This document shows positions 1 to 7,865 of a stretch of DNA of 20,581 nt, one piece after another; the stretch's first letter is position 1, and the number at the start of each line of letters is the position of its first letter. The notes beneath the pieces are model-generated. The model was not told the origin of the DNA. It saw nothing but the letters and a program-made list of their open reading frames with translations, and ran no database searches. The position numbers and the translations under genes are program-made. The stretch spans positions 1 through 20,581 of IMG/VR virus record IMGVR_UViG_3300033146_002671, one strand, 5' to 3'. This DNA comes from a virus.

Positions 1-2
1 AT

Positions 3-284
3 GATAATGAGAAACTATATGAACTATTGGAAGAGTTCAAAATGGATGAAGATTATGATGATTTATTGTTATATAAGTTGGAGCGTTTCGATGTCAAAGA
101 AAATTACAAGGAAGATTTTCCAGATTATAAAAATGAAGATATAACAAGCAAATATATTAACATCACTGTTCATATAAAAGACGAGGAGCATTTGAAGAAA
201 TTCGCACAAGCTTTAGGAAGAGATATAAAAAGTTCTGCAAAATATCTTTATATACCAGCTGACTGTAAAGATGAATATCAATAG
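3..284 (+). CDS. C-terminal fragment of a probable ParB-like phage DNA-metabolism protein (5' end outside window)
   Basis: The frame is open from the window edge with no stop, so the gene very likely starts upstream; the first in-window candidate starts are TTG at 27 and ATG at 42. The visible part is acidic and helical (DNEKLYELLEEF, then several Asp/Glu/Lys-rich segments) and ends in a compact alpha/beta-looking unit (YINITVHIKDEEHLKKFAQALG, later YLYIP). From memory this ending resembles the C-terminus of phage ParB-N/DNA-modification proteins, where a similar strand-helix unit ends in an aromatic-Pro motif. The catalytic or ParB part itself is not visible, so the family call is an inference. 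The stop overlaps the start of the glycosyltransferase gene by 14 nt, implying coupled expression. It could also be the tail of a DNA methyltransferase. Confidence 0.5.
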   Translation, partial: DNEKLYELLEEFKMDEDYDDLLLYKLERFDVKENYKEDFPDYKNEDITSKYINITVHIKDEEHLKKFAQALGRDIKSSAKYLYIPADCKDEYQ

Positions 285-1131
285 CCAATTTCCAATTTTC
301 ATTGTATCCAAAGGAAGATATGAAATCAGAATGACATCTGATGCTCTATCTAAATTGAAAGTGAAACATCATATAGTTATAGAGAAGCAAGAATACGATT
401 TATACAGGGAACATACCAAAGGCAATTCTTTCGTAGAATTAGTCATATTAGATAAAAAATTTCAAGACGAGTATAAAGTTTTAGATGATTTAGGTGATTC
501 TAAGTCTAAAGGACCAGGAGCAGCAAGGAATTTTGTCTGGGATTATTCAATGAAAGCTGGATATAGTCATCATTGGGTTATGGATGATAATATTAGAGAT
601 TTTTATTCATACAATAAGAATAGAAGGAAACCGATAAAAGATTCCAAGATATTTAATAGCCTATTGAATCAAATAGAAAATGTGGCTTGTTCTTATTCTA
701 ATGTTTATATGTCGGGAATGAATTATGTAATGTTCGTTCCAGATAAGCAAAAATGCAATCCATACACTCTAAATACTCGGATCTATTCTTGCAACTTTAT
801 AAGAAATGATATTCCGTTTCGATGGCGAGGAAGGTATAATGAAGATACAATATTAAGTTTAGACATATTGGCTAAAGGATTTTGTACACTTCAATTTAAT
901 GTTTTACTACAACAGAAAATTACTACACAGAAATTAGGAGGAGGAAATACAAAAGAATTTTATGCAGAAGAGGGGACATACCCAAAGAGTAAAATGTTGA
1001 TTGATGTATATCCTCAATATTGCAAAATGGTACATAGATTTGGAAGAATACATCATTTTTGTAATTATCAAATATTTAAAAATAAACTAAAAAAATGCCT
1101 AGAGGTAAAAAGAGAGAACCAGAAGAAATAG
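271..1131 (+). CDS. TET-associated glycosyltransferase (TAGT family), putative DNA base glycosyltransferase
   Basis: This 286-aa protein is predicted to move a sugar from a nucleotide donor to an acceptor. The TAGT family was described from phage gene neighbourhoods with TET/JBP oxygenases and is proposed to glycosylate modified DNA bases. The family pattern is visible throughout: IVSKGR near residues 11-16 in the first Rossmann strand, GPGAARNFVW at 81-90, WVMDDN at 102-107 as the likely metal/nucleotide-sugar acidic motif, LNTRIYSC around 167-174, RWRGRYNED at 184-192, GGNT at 224-227 and RFGRIHH at 256-262. Length matches the family. The ATG at 271 lies inside the preceding gene's end, and its 3' end overlaps the small terminase gene by 37 nt, so it sits in the packaging operon. 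No TET-like oxygenase is visible in this window, so the base modified is unknown. The family call is strong; the substrate is inference. Confidence 0.85.
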   Translation: MNINSQFPIFIVSKGRYEIRMTSDALSKLKVKHHIVIEKQEYDLYREHTKGNSFVELVILDKKFQDEYKVLDDLGDSKSKGPGAARNFVWDYSMKAGYSHHWVMDDNIRDFYSYNKNRRKPIKDSKIFNSLLNQIENVACSYSNVYMSGMNYVMFVPDKQKCNPYTLNTRIYSCNFIRNDIPFRWRGRYNEDTILSLDILAKGFCTLQFNVLLQQKITTQKLGGGNTKEFYAEEGTYPKSKMLIDVYPQYCKMVHRFGRIHHFCNYQIFKNKLKKCLEVKRENQKK

Positions 1132-1472
1132 AAAGTTGGGTACGAACTATTGTACCAATGCTACAAAGAGGAAGTGATTTACACAATGCCTGTTTATATG
1201 CAAAAATTCCATATACAACTTTGCTAGATTATTATAAAAAAGATGAAAGTGTTCGTAATCAAATCGATTCTGCCACGAGTTATCTGGATATGGTAGCCGA
1301 AACAGTTATTGCTGATAAGATTATTAAGGAGAAATCAGACTTTAATGCAAGGTGGAGATTAGAGAGAACGCAGAAAGATAAATACAGCTCAAGACAGGAT
1401 TTGACGAGTAAAGGGAATGAATTAAATACAACTATCAATATTGTAACCAATGCAAAAAAAGATAAAAAATGA
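1095..1472 (+). CDS. terS: Terminase small subunit-like DNA-binding protein
   Basis: A 125-aa basic protein immediately upstream of the large terminase. Residues about 25-60 look like a helix-turn-helix (GSDLHNACLYAKIPYTTLL, then YYKKDESVRNQID), as in small terminase subunits that recognise packaging sites and load the motor. Residues 60-105 form a charged helix ending in the RWRLERTQKDKYSSRQ segment common in phage TerS-like proteins, followed by a polar tail. ATG 1095 lies within the end of the glycosyltransferase gene, and the TGA stop overlaps the large subunit start by 23 nt. There is no Shine-Dalgarno; the start follows an A-rich stretch. The role rests on the HTH and on position; small terminases are poorly conserved. 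Confidence 0.75.
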   Translation: MPRGKKREPEEIESWVRTIVPMLQRGSDLHNACLYAKIPYTTLLDYYKKDESVRNQIDSATSYLDMVAETVIADKIIKEKSDFNARWRLERTQKDKYSSRQDLTSKGNELNTTINIVTNAKKDKK

Positions 1473-2718
1473 GATAAATGTGGTGCTTAATATCGCTGAA
1501 TTTATTCTGAAACCTTTTGTATCGGTTATTAAATTTGTAATTATTAGAGCTGGAAGAAGATCTGGAAAGACTTATAATGCCGTTGAATGGATATGTATTG
1601 AATTAATGAGTGATGTAATGACTGGTTTATGGGTTGATACGACTCAACTTAATTTAAAGAAGTATGTAACAAAATATTTCAAGCCAATATTAGGAGAAGC
1701 ATGGGAATTATGTGATTATAATGCACAGATGCACATGATTACTTTTCCGAATGGGTCAATATTAGAAATGGGATCTGCACAAAGGCCAGAATTGTTAGAA
1801 GGTTTTGAATATGATCGAGGAGTAATTAATGAAGCTGGAATTGTCTTTAAGATGAAGCCAGATCTTTGGGATAATACACTAAGGGCGATGTTCAAAGGAA
1901 AAAATACTTTGGTTAAAATAATTGGAACACCAAAAGGAAAGAGAGATAAGAAAACACCAGATGGATTAAGTACATATTTTCGGTTATCTGAAAAATGTAA
2001 AATTAATGATGATTGGAAAGAATATAAATATAGATCGGAGGATTCACCATTTTGGGATAAAAAAGAATTAGCACAAATAAAAAAAGAAACACCTCCACAG
2101 AAATATAAACAAGAATATAATGCAGAATTTACAGAAGGGGATGAAAGCGGAATAGTTAAAATGGAAATGTTAAGGCATTGGGATTGTTTACCATCAACAA
2201 TAAAGACTGTTTATATGCACGCAGATACAACTCATACTGGAAAAACAACATCAGATTATTTTGCTTTATTTGCAATAGGACAATGTGAGAAGAGTAAGAA
2301 CTTTTATTTGATTGATTATATATTAGAAAAATTAACAGTCGAAGCACAATCAAAAGCTACTATACAATTTTATCAAAAATTAAGAGGAAAATATTCAGTT
2401 GGAAAATTAACTTATGATGAGAAAGCAAATCAAGGTTTTGGATTTTGGATAAAAAAATTAGCAAGAGAAGATTATGGAATAAGTTTACCGATCCAAGAGT
2501 TGAGATATCCGAATGATAAAATGACACATTTCGAGCCACATTATGCACATTTTGTTGCAAATAGGGTTTATTTTCCGAATGTTCATAATAAAAGGGAAGA
2601 GCTAATTGGACAAGTAACGTCTTTTCCAGATGAGTCTGTAAATGATGATGCAATTGATGGATTAAGTGGATGTTTAGATAATTTCATGCAAGCTGAACCG
2701 AGTATAACAATTGGCTGA
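1450..2718 (+). CDS. terL: Terminase large subunit (packaging ATPase-nuclease)
   Basis: A 422-aa two-domain packaging motor that translocates genome DNA into the prohead and cuts concatemers. The ATPase domain carries the Walker A motif GRRSGKT at residues 35-41, a Walker B-like segment GVINEAG with Glu128 as probable catalytic glutamate, and the coupling motif IIGTPKG near 157-163. The nuclease domain shows the RNase H-like acidic residues: Asp259 in HADTT, Asp323 in TYDEKA, and the NDDAID cluster (Asp399, Asp400, Asp403). All key residues are present and the length is normal, so it should be functional. The ATG at 1450 overlaps terS by 23 nt, typical of translational coupling. It ends in TGA, followed by 60 nt holding a promoter. 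Confidence 0.96.
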   Translation: MQKKIKNEINVVLNIAEFILKPFVSVIKFVIIRAGRRSGKTYNAVEWICIELMSDVMTGLWVDTTQLNLKKYVTKYFKPILGEAWELCDYNAQMHMITFPNGSILEMGSAQRPELLEGFEYDRGVINEAGIVFKMKPDLWDNTLRAMFKGKNTLVKIIGTPKGKRDKKTPDGLSTYFRLSEKCKINDDWKEYKYRSEDSPFWDKKELAQIKKETPPQKYKQEYNAEFTEGDESGIVKMEMLRHWDCLPSTIKTVYMHADTTHTGKTTSDYFALFAIGQCEKSKNFYLIDYILEKLTVEAQSKATIQFYQKLRGKYSVGKLTYDEKANQGFGFWIKKLAREDYGISLPIQELRYPNDKMTHFEPHYAHFVANRVYFPNVHNKREELIGQVTSFPDESVNDDAIDGLSGCLDNFMQAEPSITIG

Positions 2719-2719
2719 A

Positions 2720-2748
2720 TTTACATTTAAAAAATGATACAGTATAAT
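2720..2748 (+). promoter_or_regulatory. Predicted sigma70-type promoter ahead of portal gene
   Basis: TTTACA at 2720-2725 (five of six matches to the -35 consensus) and a perfect TATAAT at 2743-2748 are separated by exactly 17 nt. Transcription would start near 2755 and give a leader of about 23 nt before the portal ATG at 2779. It lies in the only clear gap between the packaging genes and the head genes. AT-rich DNA produces chance matches, but the match and spacing are good. The motif differs from the Bacteroidota-type promoter. Confidence 0.55.
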
Positions 2749-2778
2749 TGATGCAAGTATTGTTTTTTTAAATTTATA

Positions 2779-4818
2779 ATGATTAAAACAGCTATAAAAA
2801 ATTGGTTGGGAATGAAACAGAAAGAAATAACAGGAAATGCATTGATTGATTATTTAACAGGGAATCAAGACCAATTGACATTGGAAGAGCAATTGCAAAC
2901 ATACGATAGCAATGTATGGGTAAATACCTGCGTCAGTATCAGAGCTGATGTTTTTGCAGATTCAGTTTTATATTTAGAAGATCAAAACGGAGAGAGGATC
3001 GACAAACATCCTTTTTTAGAGTTGATTAATAAGCCTAGTCCATATATGACTAGATACGATATGATGAGATATATGTCAATCCACGAAGATCTAACAGGAA
3101 ATGCCTATATGCTTTACGATTCTGCTGGAAAAGAATTTAATAAAAGGAAGATCAATCGGATTCAAATAATGTTGCCACAAGATGTAACAATCACAACATC
3201 ACCAAAAACGTATATAGAGAAATATACATATAGAGTGAATGGAGTTGATCACGATTTTCCACCAGAGCAAGTAACACATTTTAAAGATCTATCACCAATT
3301 GATATGGTCTATGGGACTTCACCATTGAAGAGCTTAAAATATATATTAAAATCTGATAGCTTTTCTAATAGATGGAATTATAATTTTTTTAAGAATGGAG
3401 CGAGTATTGGGACAATTTTAGAGCATGAAAATACATTAACTGATGAAGTTAAAAGAAGATTAATCGCTGCATTTAGTGCGAATCATAAAGGGGCAGAAAA
3501 GAGCCACAAAACGATTATACTAGATGGAGGTTTGAAGGTAAAAGAAATGGAGAAAAAGCATAGAGATATGGAATTTTCTGAAATGCAAGATAAATATAGA
3601 GATAAGATTATTGCAGCATATAGAGTACCAAAAATTTTAATAGCTCAATATGAAGGAGGAAGTTTGGCAGAAGCAGAAACAGCAGAAAATGTTTTTGCAG
3701 AATTTGTTATCAAGCCAAAGTTGGCTAGATTTTGTCAGACATTAACGCTTGATCTGTTGCCACATTTTGATAATACTGGTAAATTGAAAGTTAGATATGA
3801 AGATCCAGTCAAGGCAAACAAAGAATTTGAAGAAAAGAAATTGAATGATGGAATCAATAAATGGATCACGATCAATGAACGTAGAGAATTAGAAGGATTA
3901 GAGAATGTTGAAGGGGGCGATGTTATTTATCAAGCTTTGAATCTTGTACCTTTAGGAACTGAATCAATAGTTGAAGAAGAAGTTGTTGAAGAAGTTGTTG
4001 AAGAAAAGCCAGAAGAAACAGAAGAGGATAAAAAAAAAGCCTTAATTAGAAAGAAAATTAAAAATCTATCTCAAGAATTCAAAGATACTTATGCACAGAA
4101 ATTTATATTAATGCATGGAAAGAATGAAGAGAGATTTATGAGTAAATTGCATGGAGTATTTAGGGATCAACAAAAAGATGTTTTGGCAAAATTAGAAGTT
4201 CACAAAACATATAAATATACAAAGAGTTTGGCAGATGATGTTTTTAATAAGAAGAAATGGATTAAAAAATTCAATGAAATATTTACACCTGTTTTGACAT
4301 CGATATTAGTTGAAAATGCAGATGATGCTTCAACTTTATTTGGGTTAGGTGTAACACTTACAGGAAGTGATTTAATCGTTCAGCAAGCAGTTAAAAAACA
4401 AGTACTAAAGTTTGCACAAGAAGTAAATAATACAACCAAAGATCATATCAGAAAAGAATTATCAGAAGGATTAGGAAGTGGTGAAGGAATACCAGACTTG
4501 TCTAAAAGAATGAAGAAAATATTTAAACAGGCTGCTACTTATAGGACTAATGCAATTGCAAGGACAGAAACAACAAAAGCGAGTAACAAAGGAGCAATTA
4601 TCACTTACAAGGAAAGCGATGTTGTTGATAAAAAAGAATGGTTGGCAACTTTTGATGAGAGAACAAGAACAGATCATGCAGTAGCAAATGGGCAAGTAGT
4701 AGGAGTTGATGAAGAATTTTTGGTAGGAGGTGAAAGATTAGAATATCCAGCAGCACCAACAGGATCAGCAAGCAATGTTATAAATTGTCGTTGCACAGTT
4801 TTACCAGTAGTAGAATAA
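2779..4818 (+). CDS. Portal protein fused to a MuF-like head morphogenesis domain
   Basis: At 679 aa this is much longer than a normal HK97-type portal (about 400 aa). Residues 1-395 are the portal: VNTCVSIRADVFAD near 48-61, KPSPYMTRYDM at 85-95, LTGNAYM at 105-111, VTHFKDLSP near 165-173, GTSPL at 179-183, and IIAAYRVPKILIA near 277-289. It forms the dodecameric ring at the packaging vertex. An acidic low-complexity linker (residues 398-420, Val-Glu-Glu rich) leads to a helical region and then a MuF-like domain at about 585-679 with ARTET (594-598), DERTRTDHA (626-634) and NCRC (669-672), the pattern of phage Mu F-like minor head proteins. In many phages these are two genes; here they are one reading frame. 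The linker codons include an A9 tract. It is probably the first gene of the transcript from the upstream promoter. No Shine-Dalgarno is present. Confidence 0.93.
   Translation: MIKTAIKNWLGMKQKEITGNALIDYLTGNQDQLTLEEQLQTYDSNVWVNTCVSIRADVFADSVLYLEDQNGERIDKHPFLELINKPSPYMTRYDMMRYMSIHEDLTGNAYMLYDSAGKEFNKRKINRIQIMLPQDVTITTSPKTYIEKYTYRVNGVDHDFPPEQVTHFKDLSPIDMVYGTSPLKSLKYILKSDSFSNRWNYNFFKNGASIGTILEHENTLTDEVKRRLIAAFSANHKGAEKSHKTIILDGGLKVKEMEKKHRDMEFSEMQDKYRDKIIAAYRVPKILIAQYEGGSLAEAETAENVFAEFVIKPKLARFCQTLTLDLLPHFDNTGKLKVRYEDPVKANKEFEEKKLNDGINKWITINERRELEGLENVEGGDVIYQALNLVPLGTESIVEEEVVEEVVEEKPEETEEDKKKALIRKKIKNLSQEFKDTYAQKFILMHGKNEERFMSKLHGVFRDQQKDVLAKLEVHKTYKYTKSLADDVFNKKKWIKKFNEIFTPVLTSILVENADDASTLFGLGVTLTGSDLIVQQAVKKQVLKFAQEVNNTTKDHIRKELSEGLGSGEGIPDLSKRMKKIFKQAATYRTNAIARTETTKASNKGAIITYKESDVVDKKEWLATFDERTRTDHAVANGQVVGVDEEFLVGGERLEYPAAPTGSASNVINCRCTVLPVVE
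4030..4038 (+). other. A9 homopolymer in the portal-MuF linker (possible slippage site)
   Basis: Nine consecutive A residues encode Lys418-Lys420, exactly in the low-complexity linker between the portal and MuF parts. A -1 slip meets TAG at 4047-4049 and a +1 slip meets TAA at 4043-4045. Either slip would therefore yield a portal-only protein of about 423 aa. A9 is long enough for transcriptional or translational slippage in bacteria; whether it is used here is inference. Confidence 0.35.
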
Positions 4819-4835
4819 TTAATTAAAATAATATT

Positions 4836-5741
4836 ATGAATGAATTATTGAAATTTATAAAAGAATACAAGGCGAAAAACTTTCAAGAAGTTTTGAAGGA
4901 AGAGAAAATTGATGTAACAGAAATTAAAGAGTTCCAGAATTTTGCAACAATCAACAAAGCTTCAGTAAATGAGAAAGATAGAACGATTGAAGTTATTGCA
5001 ACAAAGGAAGTTATAGACAGACAGGGAGATATGATCAAAGTGAATGGAATCAATATTGAAAAATTTATTAAAAATCCAGTTGTGCCATTTGGGCATGATT
5101 ATAGTGAATTGCCAGTAGCAAAAGGAGTAGGAATCAGATTTGAAGGCGATGAATTATTAATCAAACTACAATTTCCAACGAAAGCTGTATATGAAAAAGG
5201 AGATACAGTATTCAAAATGATTAAAGAAGGATATTTAAACGCTGTTTCTATCGGATTTATTCCAATTAAACAGGCTTGGGATGATGAAATAAAAGCTTAT
5301 GTAATAGAGAAATCTGAATTATTAGAAGTTTCAATTGTACCAGTTCCAGCAAATCAAGATGCTCTTATACGAGGATTTAAAGCATTAAAAACTGTTGAAG
5401 ATATAGAAACACCAGATCCAGAAGAAAAAGAAGTGAAAGAAGATGAACCAGAGGAGATTAATGAAAAAATTGTTGATCATAATAAAACAATGATAAAGAT
5501 TTATAGAAAATATCAAGTTCAATTAAGGGATGTTTTGCAAATTGATGCTACAGAAGATGAAGAAGAAACTGCAGAAAAAGTTTTTAATTCAGTTATTGGA
5601 GTTTGCAGTTTAGTTAAAGATTTAATTTCAGATAATCAGAATAAGACCAATTCTGATGATGATACTTCAAAAGAGGAAGAGAACCAACCTCAAGATGAAG
5701 AAAGCCTAGCTGAAAAGGCTCTAAAAGGATTCAGTTTATAA
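4836..5741 (+). CDS. Prohead maturation protease (HK97 gp4/S78 family) with acidic C-terminal extension
   Basis: A 301-aa serine protease that cleaves capsid and scaffold segments inside the prohead. Residues about 35-185 form the protease domain: IDRQGD at 60-65 is the typical opening motif, the catalytic His is probably His87 in PFGHDYS, the nucleophile Ser138 in NAVSIGF, and ELLEVSIVPVPAN at 161-173 is the signature closing segment with Glu164 as possible third residue. The remaining ~115 residues are very acidic and lysine-rich, with helical heptad-like stretches, and may act as internal scaffold removed by autoproteolysis; no separate scaffold gene is visible. It follows the portal gene by 17 nt and precedes the capsid gene by 18 nt. 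The leader is purely A/T-rich with no Shine-Dalgarno. Confidence 0.92.
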   Translation: MNELLKFIKEYKAKNFQEVLKEEKIDVTEIKEFQNFATINKASVNEKDRTIEVIATKEVIDRQGDMIKVNGINIEKFIKNPVVPFGHDYSELPVAKGVGIRFEGDELLIKLQFPTKAVYEKGDTVFKMIKEGYLNAVSIGFIPIKQAWDDEIKAYVIEKSELLEVSIVPVPANQDALIRGFKALKTVEDIETPDPEEKEVKEDEPEEINEKIVDHNKTMIKIYRKYQVQLRDVLQIDATEDEEETAEKVFNSVIGVCSLVKDLISDNQNKTNSDDDTSKEEENQPQDEESLAEKALKGFSL

Positions 5742-5759
5742 TTTACTAACCATATTATT

Positions 5760-7001
5760 ATGGACAAATTGAAAGAATTGTTAGCAAAGCAATTAGACGG
5801 AAGTATTTCTGAAACAGAGTTAAAAACTTTGAAAGAATTACAAGCTGAAAATGCTTTAATGGCAAAAATCAAAGATGTAGTTGTTGAAACTACAAAAGAA
5901 ACAATGGAGCTAAATCAAAAAGATCTTTTGGTGGCTCAAAAAAAGGAAGCTAAGGGAATTATTGCAAAAGCTCAAGGATTAATGAGTGATGCAATTAAAT
6001 CTCAATTTGACGGAGTCGAAGGAGAAGAAGAGAAAAAAGAATTTGCTACAAACGTAGTGATTCATTCTTATTTCAAAGCGTTAAGAAACAATGATGTTGC
6101 ATTAATTAAAGATCTATCAGAAGGAACTAATTCTGAAGGTGGGTATTTAGTACCAGCTCCATTAAGCAATAAGATTTATGAAATCATAGTTGCAGAAGGA
6201 CTTGCAAGAAGAGAAATGAGTGTTATTCCAATGACATCAAAAACTTTAGATCTTTCAACATTGGCTACAAAACCAACTATCTATTATGTAGCAGAAGGTG
6301 CAGCAATTACTGCTTCTGATGTTGCTTTTGGTAGAAAAACTTTGACTGCTCAAAAAATGGCTGGGATCACAGCAATGAGTAATGAGGTTTTAGATGATGC
6401 TAATATCGCATTAATTCCATTTGTAATCAGAAAATTTGCAGAAGCATTTATTGAAGAAGAAGATACAGCATTTTTCAATACTTCAGCTTCAGCAGGGATT
6501 ACTGGAATCATTGAAGATACAGGAACAAATGTTGTAACAATGGGATCTGGAAATACATCATTTGCAGATTTATCTTATGACAATTTAGTTGATGTAATTC
6601 AATCATTGCCAAATGGAGAAAGAAAAGGAGCAAAATGGTGTATGAGTTCTTATGTAGTTGGATTAGTTATGAAACTAAAAGACACTACAAACCAACCAAT
6701 CTGGAATAGAGCAGTAGAAGGTCAACCAGCAAGATTGTTAGGTTATCCAATCATAGAAAATGATAAAATGCCAGATGCATCTGATGATGGTATTTCAACT
6801 GAATTTATTACTTTTGGAAACTATAAAAAGTATCTAATCGGAGACAGAAAATCAGTTCAAGCAACTATTCTTAAAGAAGGAACAGTTGGGTCAACAAATT
6901 TAGCAGAGAAAGATTCAACAGGATTGAGAATCGTTCAAAGACTATCTGGAATTGCACCAACACCAACTTCATTCACTACAGTGAAAACTGCAGCAGCGTA
7001 G
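5760..7001 (+). CDS. Major capsid protein (HK97 fold)
   Basis: A 413-aa HK97-type shell protein. The first ~115 residues are charged and helical (KELLAKQLDGSISETELKTL and onward), matching the delta/scaffolding domain cleaved by the prohead protease. The shell domain begins around SEGTNSEGGYLVPAPLS (120-136), the typical junction in this family. The E-loop/N-arm region follows (TKPTIYYVAEGAAITASDV), then the KMAGITAMSNEVLDDA spine-helix start near 199-214 and the GYPIIENDKMPD segment late in the protein. Position directly after the protease agrees. The gene ends in Ala-rich codons followed by a GC-rich hairpin. The exact maturation cleavage site cannot be fixed by eye. Confidence 0.95.
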   Translation: MDKLKELLAKQLDGSISETELKTLKELQAENALMAKIKDVVVETTKETMELNQKDLLVAQKKEAKGIIAKAQGLMSDAIKSQFDGVEGEEEKKEFATNVVIHSYFKALRNNDVALIKDLSEGTNSEGGYLVPAPLSNKIYEIIVAEGLARREMSVIPMTSKTLDLSTLATKPTIYYVAEGAAITASDVAFGRKTLTAQKMAGITAMSNEVLDDANIALIPFVIRKFAEAFIEEEDTAFFNTSASAGITGIIEDTGTNVVTMGSGNTSFADLSYDNLVDVIQSLPNGERKGAKWCMSSYVVGLVMKLKDTTNQPIWNRAVEGQPARLLGYPIIENDKMPDASDDGISTEFITFGNYKKYLIGDRKSVQATILKEGTVGSTNLAEKDSTGLRIVQRLSGIAPTPTSFTTVKTAAA

Positions 7002-7017
7002 TATATTTCTTGTTTAG

Positions 7018-7058
7018 TTATATTCCTTTGCCCTTTCATTAGGGCAAGGATAATATAA
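7018..7058 (+). terminator. Hairpin downstream of the capsid gene, terminator or RNA-stability element
   Basis: TTGCCCT (7028-7034) pairs perfectly with AGGGCAA (7041-7047) around a 6-nt loop. The stem extends outward with small bulges through CC/GG to TTATATT (7018-7024) against AATATAA (7052-7058). It is by far the most GC-rich short element in the surrounding AT-rich DNA. No T-run follows, so it is not a canonical intrinsic terminator; partial termination or protection of the abundant capsid mRNA's 3' end are both plausible. Confidence 0.55.
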
Positions 7059-7077
7059 TTAATAATAACAATTTAAA

Positions 7078-7293
7078 ATGGCAACATATTTATTGAAAGA
7101 AGATGTCCAAAGAAAAATCATTATTGATGGAAAACAACTATCAGTAACAAAACCTGTAAAATTAAGCGACAAACAAGCAAAAGAATTTAAAAGCGAAATT
7201 GTTAAAGTGAAAACAGCAAAAGTTGAAACTCCAAAGGTTGAAGAAGAAAAAGAAGAAGAAACACCAATTAAAGAAGAAGAAATTAAAAAATAA
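7078..7293 (+). CDS. Small K/E-rich protein of unknown function between capsid and connector
   Basis: A 71-aa protein I do not recognise. Residues 1-45 could form a small beta-rich unit (TYLLKEDVQRKIIIDGKQ, then a short helix DKQAKEFKSE). Residues 46-71 are low-complexity Lys/Glu/Pro/Val repeats, likely disordered. It follows the capsid hairpin and ends 2 nt before the connector gene, so it belongs to the head-connector operon. In this position some phages carry small decoration or accessory head proteins, but nothing in the sequence proves such a role. Confidence 0.7.
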   Translation: MATYLLKEDVQRKIIIDGKQLSVTKPVKLSDKQAKEFKSEIVKVKTAKVETPKVEEEKEEETPIKEEEIKK

Positions 7294-7295
7294 TA

Positions 7296-7865
7296 ATGGC
7301 TATACTATCTTACGCATTAACGGATACAGCGACAATCGCAACGCAATTAGGTAAAACACTAACTGCTGGAGAAACAACGATTCTCGAAAATATGATTAAT
7401 CAAGCTACACAATATGCAGAAAAATATATTGGTAGATTCATAAAAGGAAGAGGGGAAGATTTAACAGAGGTTTTAGATATTGAAGAAAAAACTGATGTTA
7501 TATTTACAAAGAATTTTCCAATTATTTCAATTACAAGCATTACAGAAGATGAAGAGGTTATCAGCACAGATGATTATTATGAATATAGTAATACTGGAAT
7601 GTTACGGAAAAAAGACGCTAATTGGACTAAAGGTTTTCAGATTGTTTCAATAGTTTATCAAGGAGGATATGCAACAGTGCCAGAAGATATTGCTCAATGG
7701 TGTGTAAATTTAGTTATAACGATGTTTAAAGATAAAGATAGAGGAAATATCACAAGTGAAAAAGTAGGAGATCTAGCAGTAAGTTATGGAGAAGTGGGGG
7801 CATGGATCAACAAAAATTCATTTTCTCAAAAAGTTTTAGATACATATAAAAGTAATTTTTTATAA
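7296..7865 (+). CDS. Head-tail connector protein, HK97 gp6-like adaptor
   Basis: A 189-aa protein with the pattern of the adaptor ring that docks below the portal. The N-terminal helical part has the typical LENMINQATQYAEKYIGR segment (about residues 29-46), followed by the beta-hairpin region KNFPIISITSITEDEE, common in this family, and VYQGGYATVPEDIAQWCVNLV around 128-148, a hallmark of phage gp6-like connectors (a Gly-Tyr turn then a helix). Position after the capsid genes and before the head-closure gene agrees. The last base of its TAA stop is the first base of the next ATG (TAATG at 7863-7867), indicating stop-restart coupling. Confidence 0.85.
   Translation: MAILSYALTDTATIATQLGKTLTAGETTILENMINQATQYAEKYIGRFIKGRGEDLTEVLDIEEKTDVIFTKNFPIISITSITEDEEVISTDDYYEYSNTGMLRKKDANWTKGFQIVSIVYQGGYATVPEDIAQWCVNLVITMFKDKDRGNITSEKVGDLAVSYGEVGAWINKNSFSQKVLDTYKSNFL

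Noticed and set aside
7028-7056. Promoter inside the capsid hairpin (TTGCCC-17-TAATAT)
   Set aside because: Both boxes match only four of six positions and are explained by the hairpin arms.
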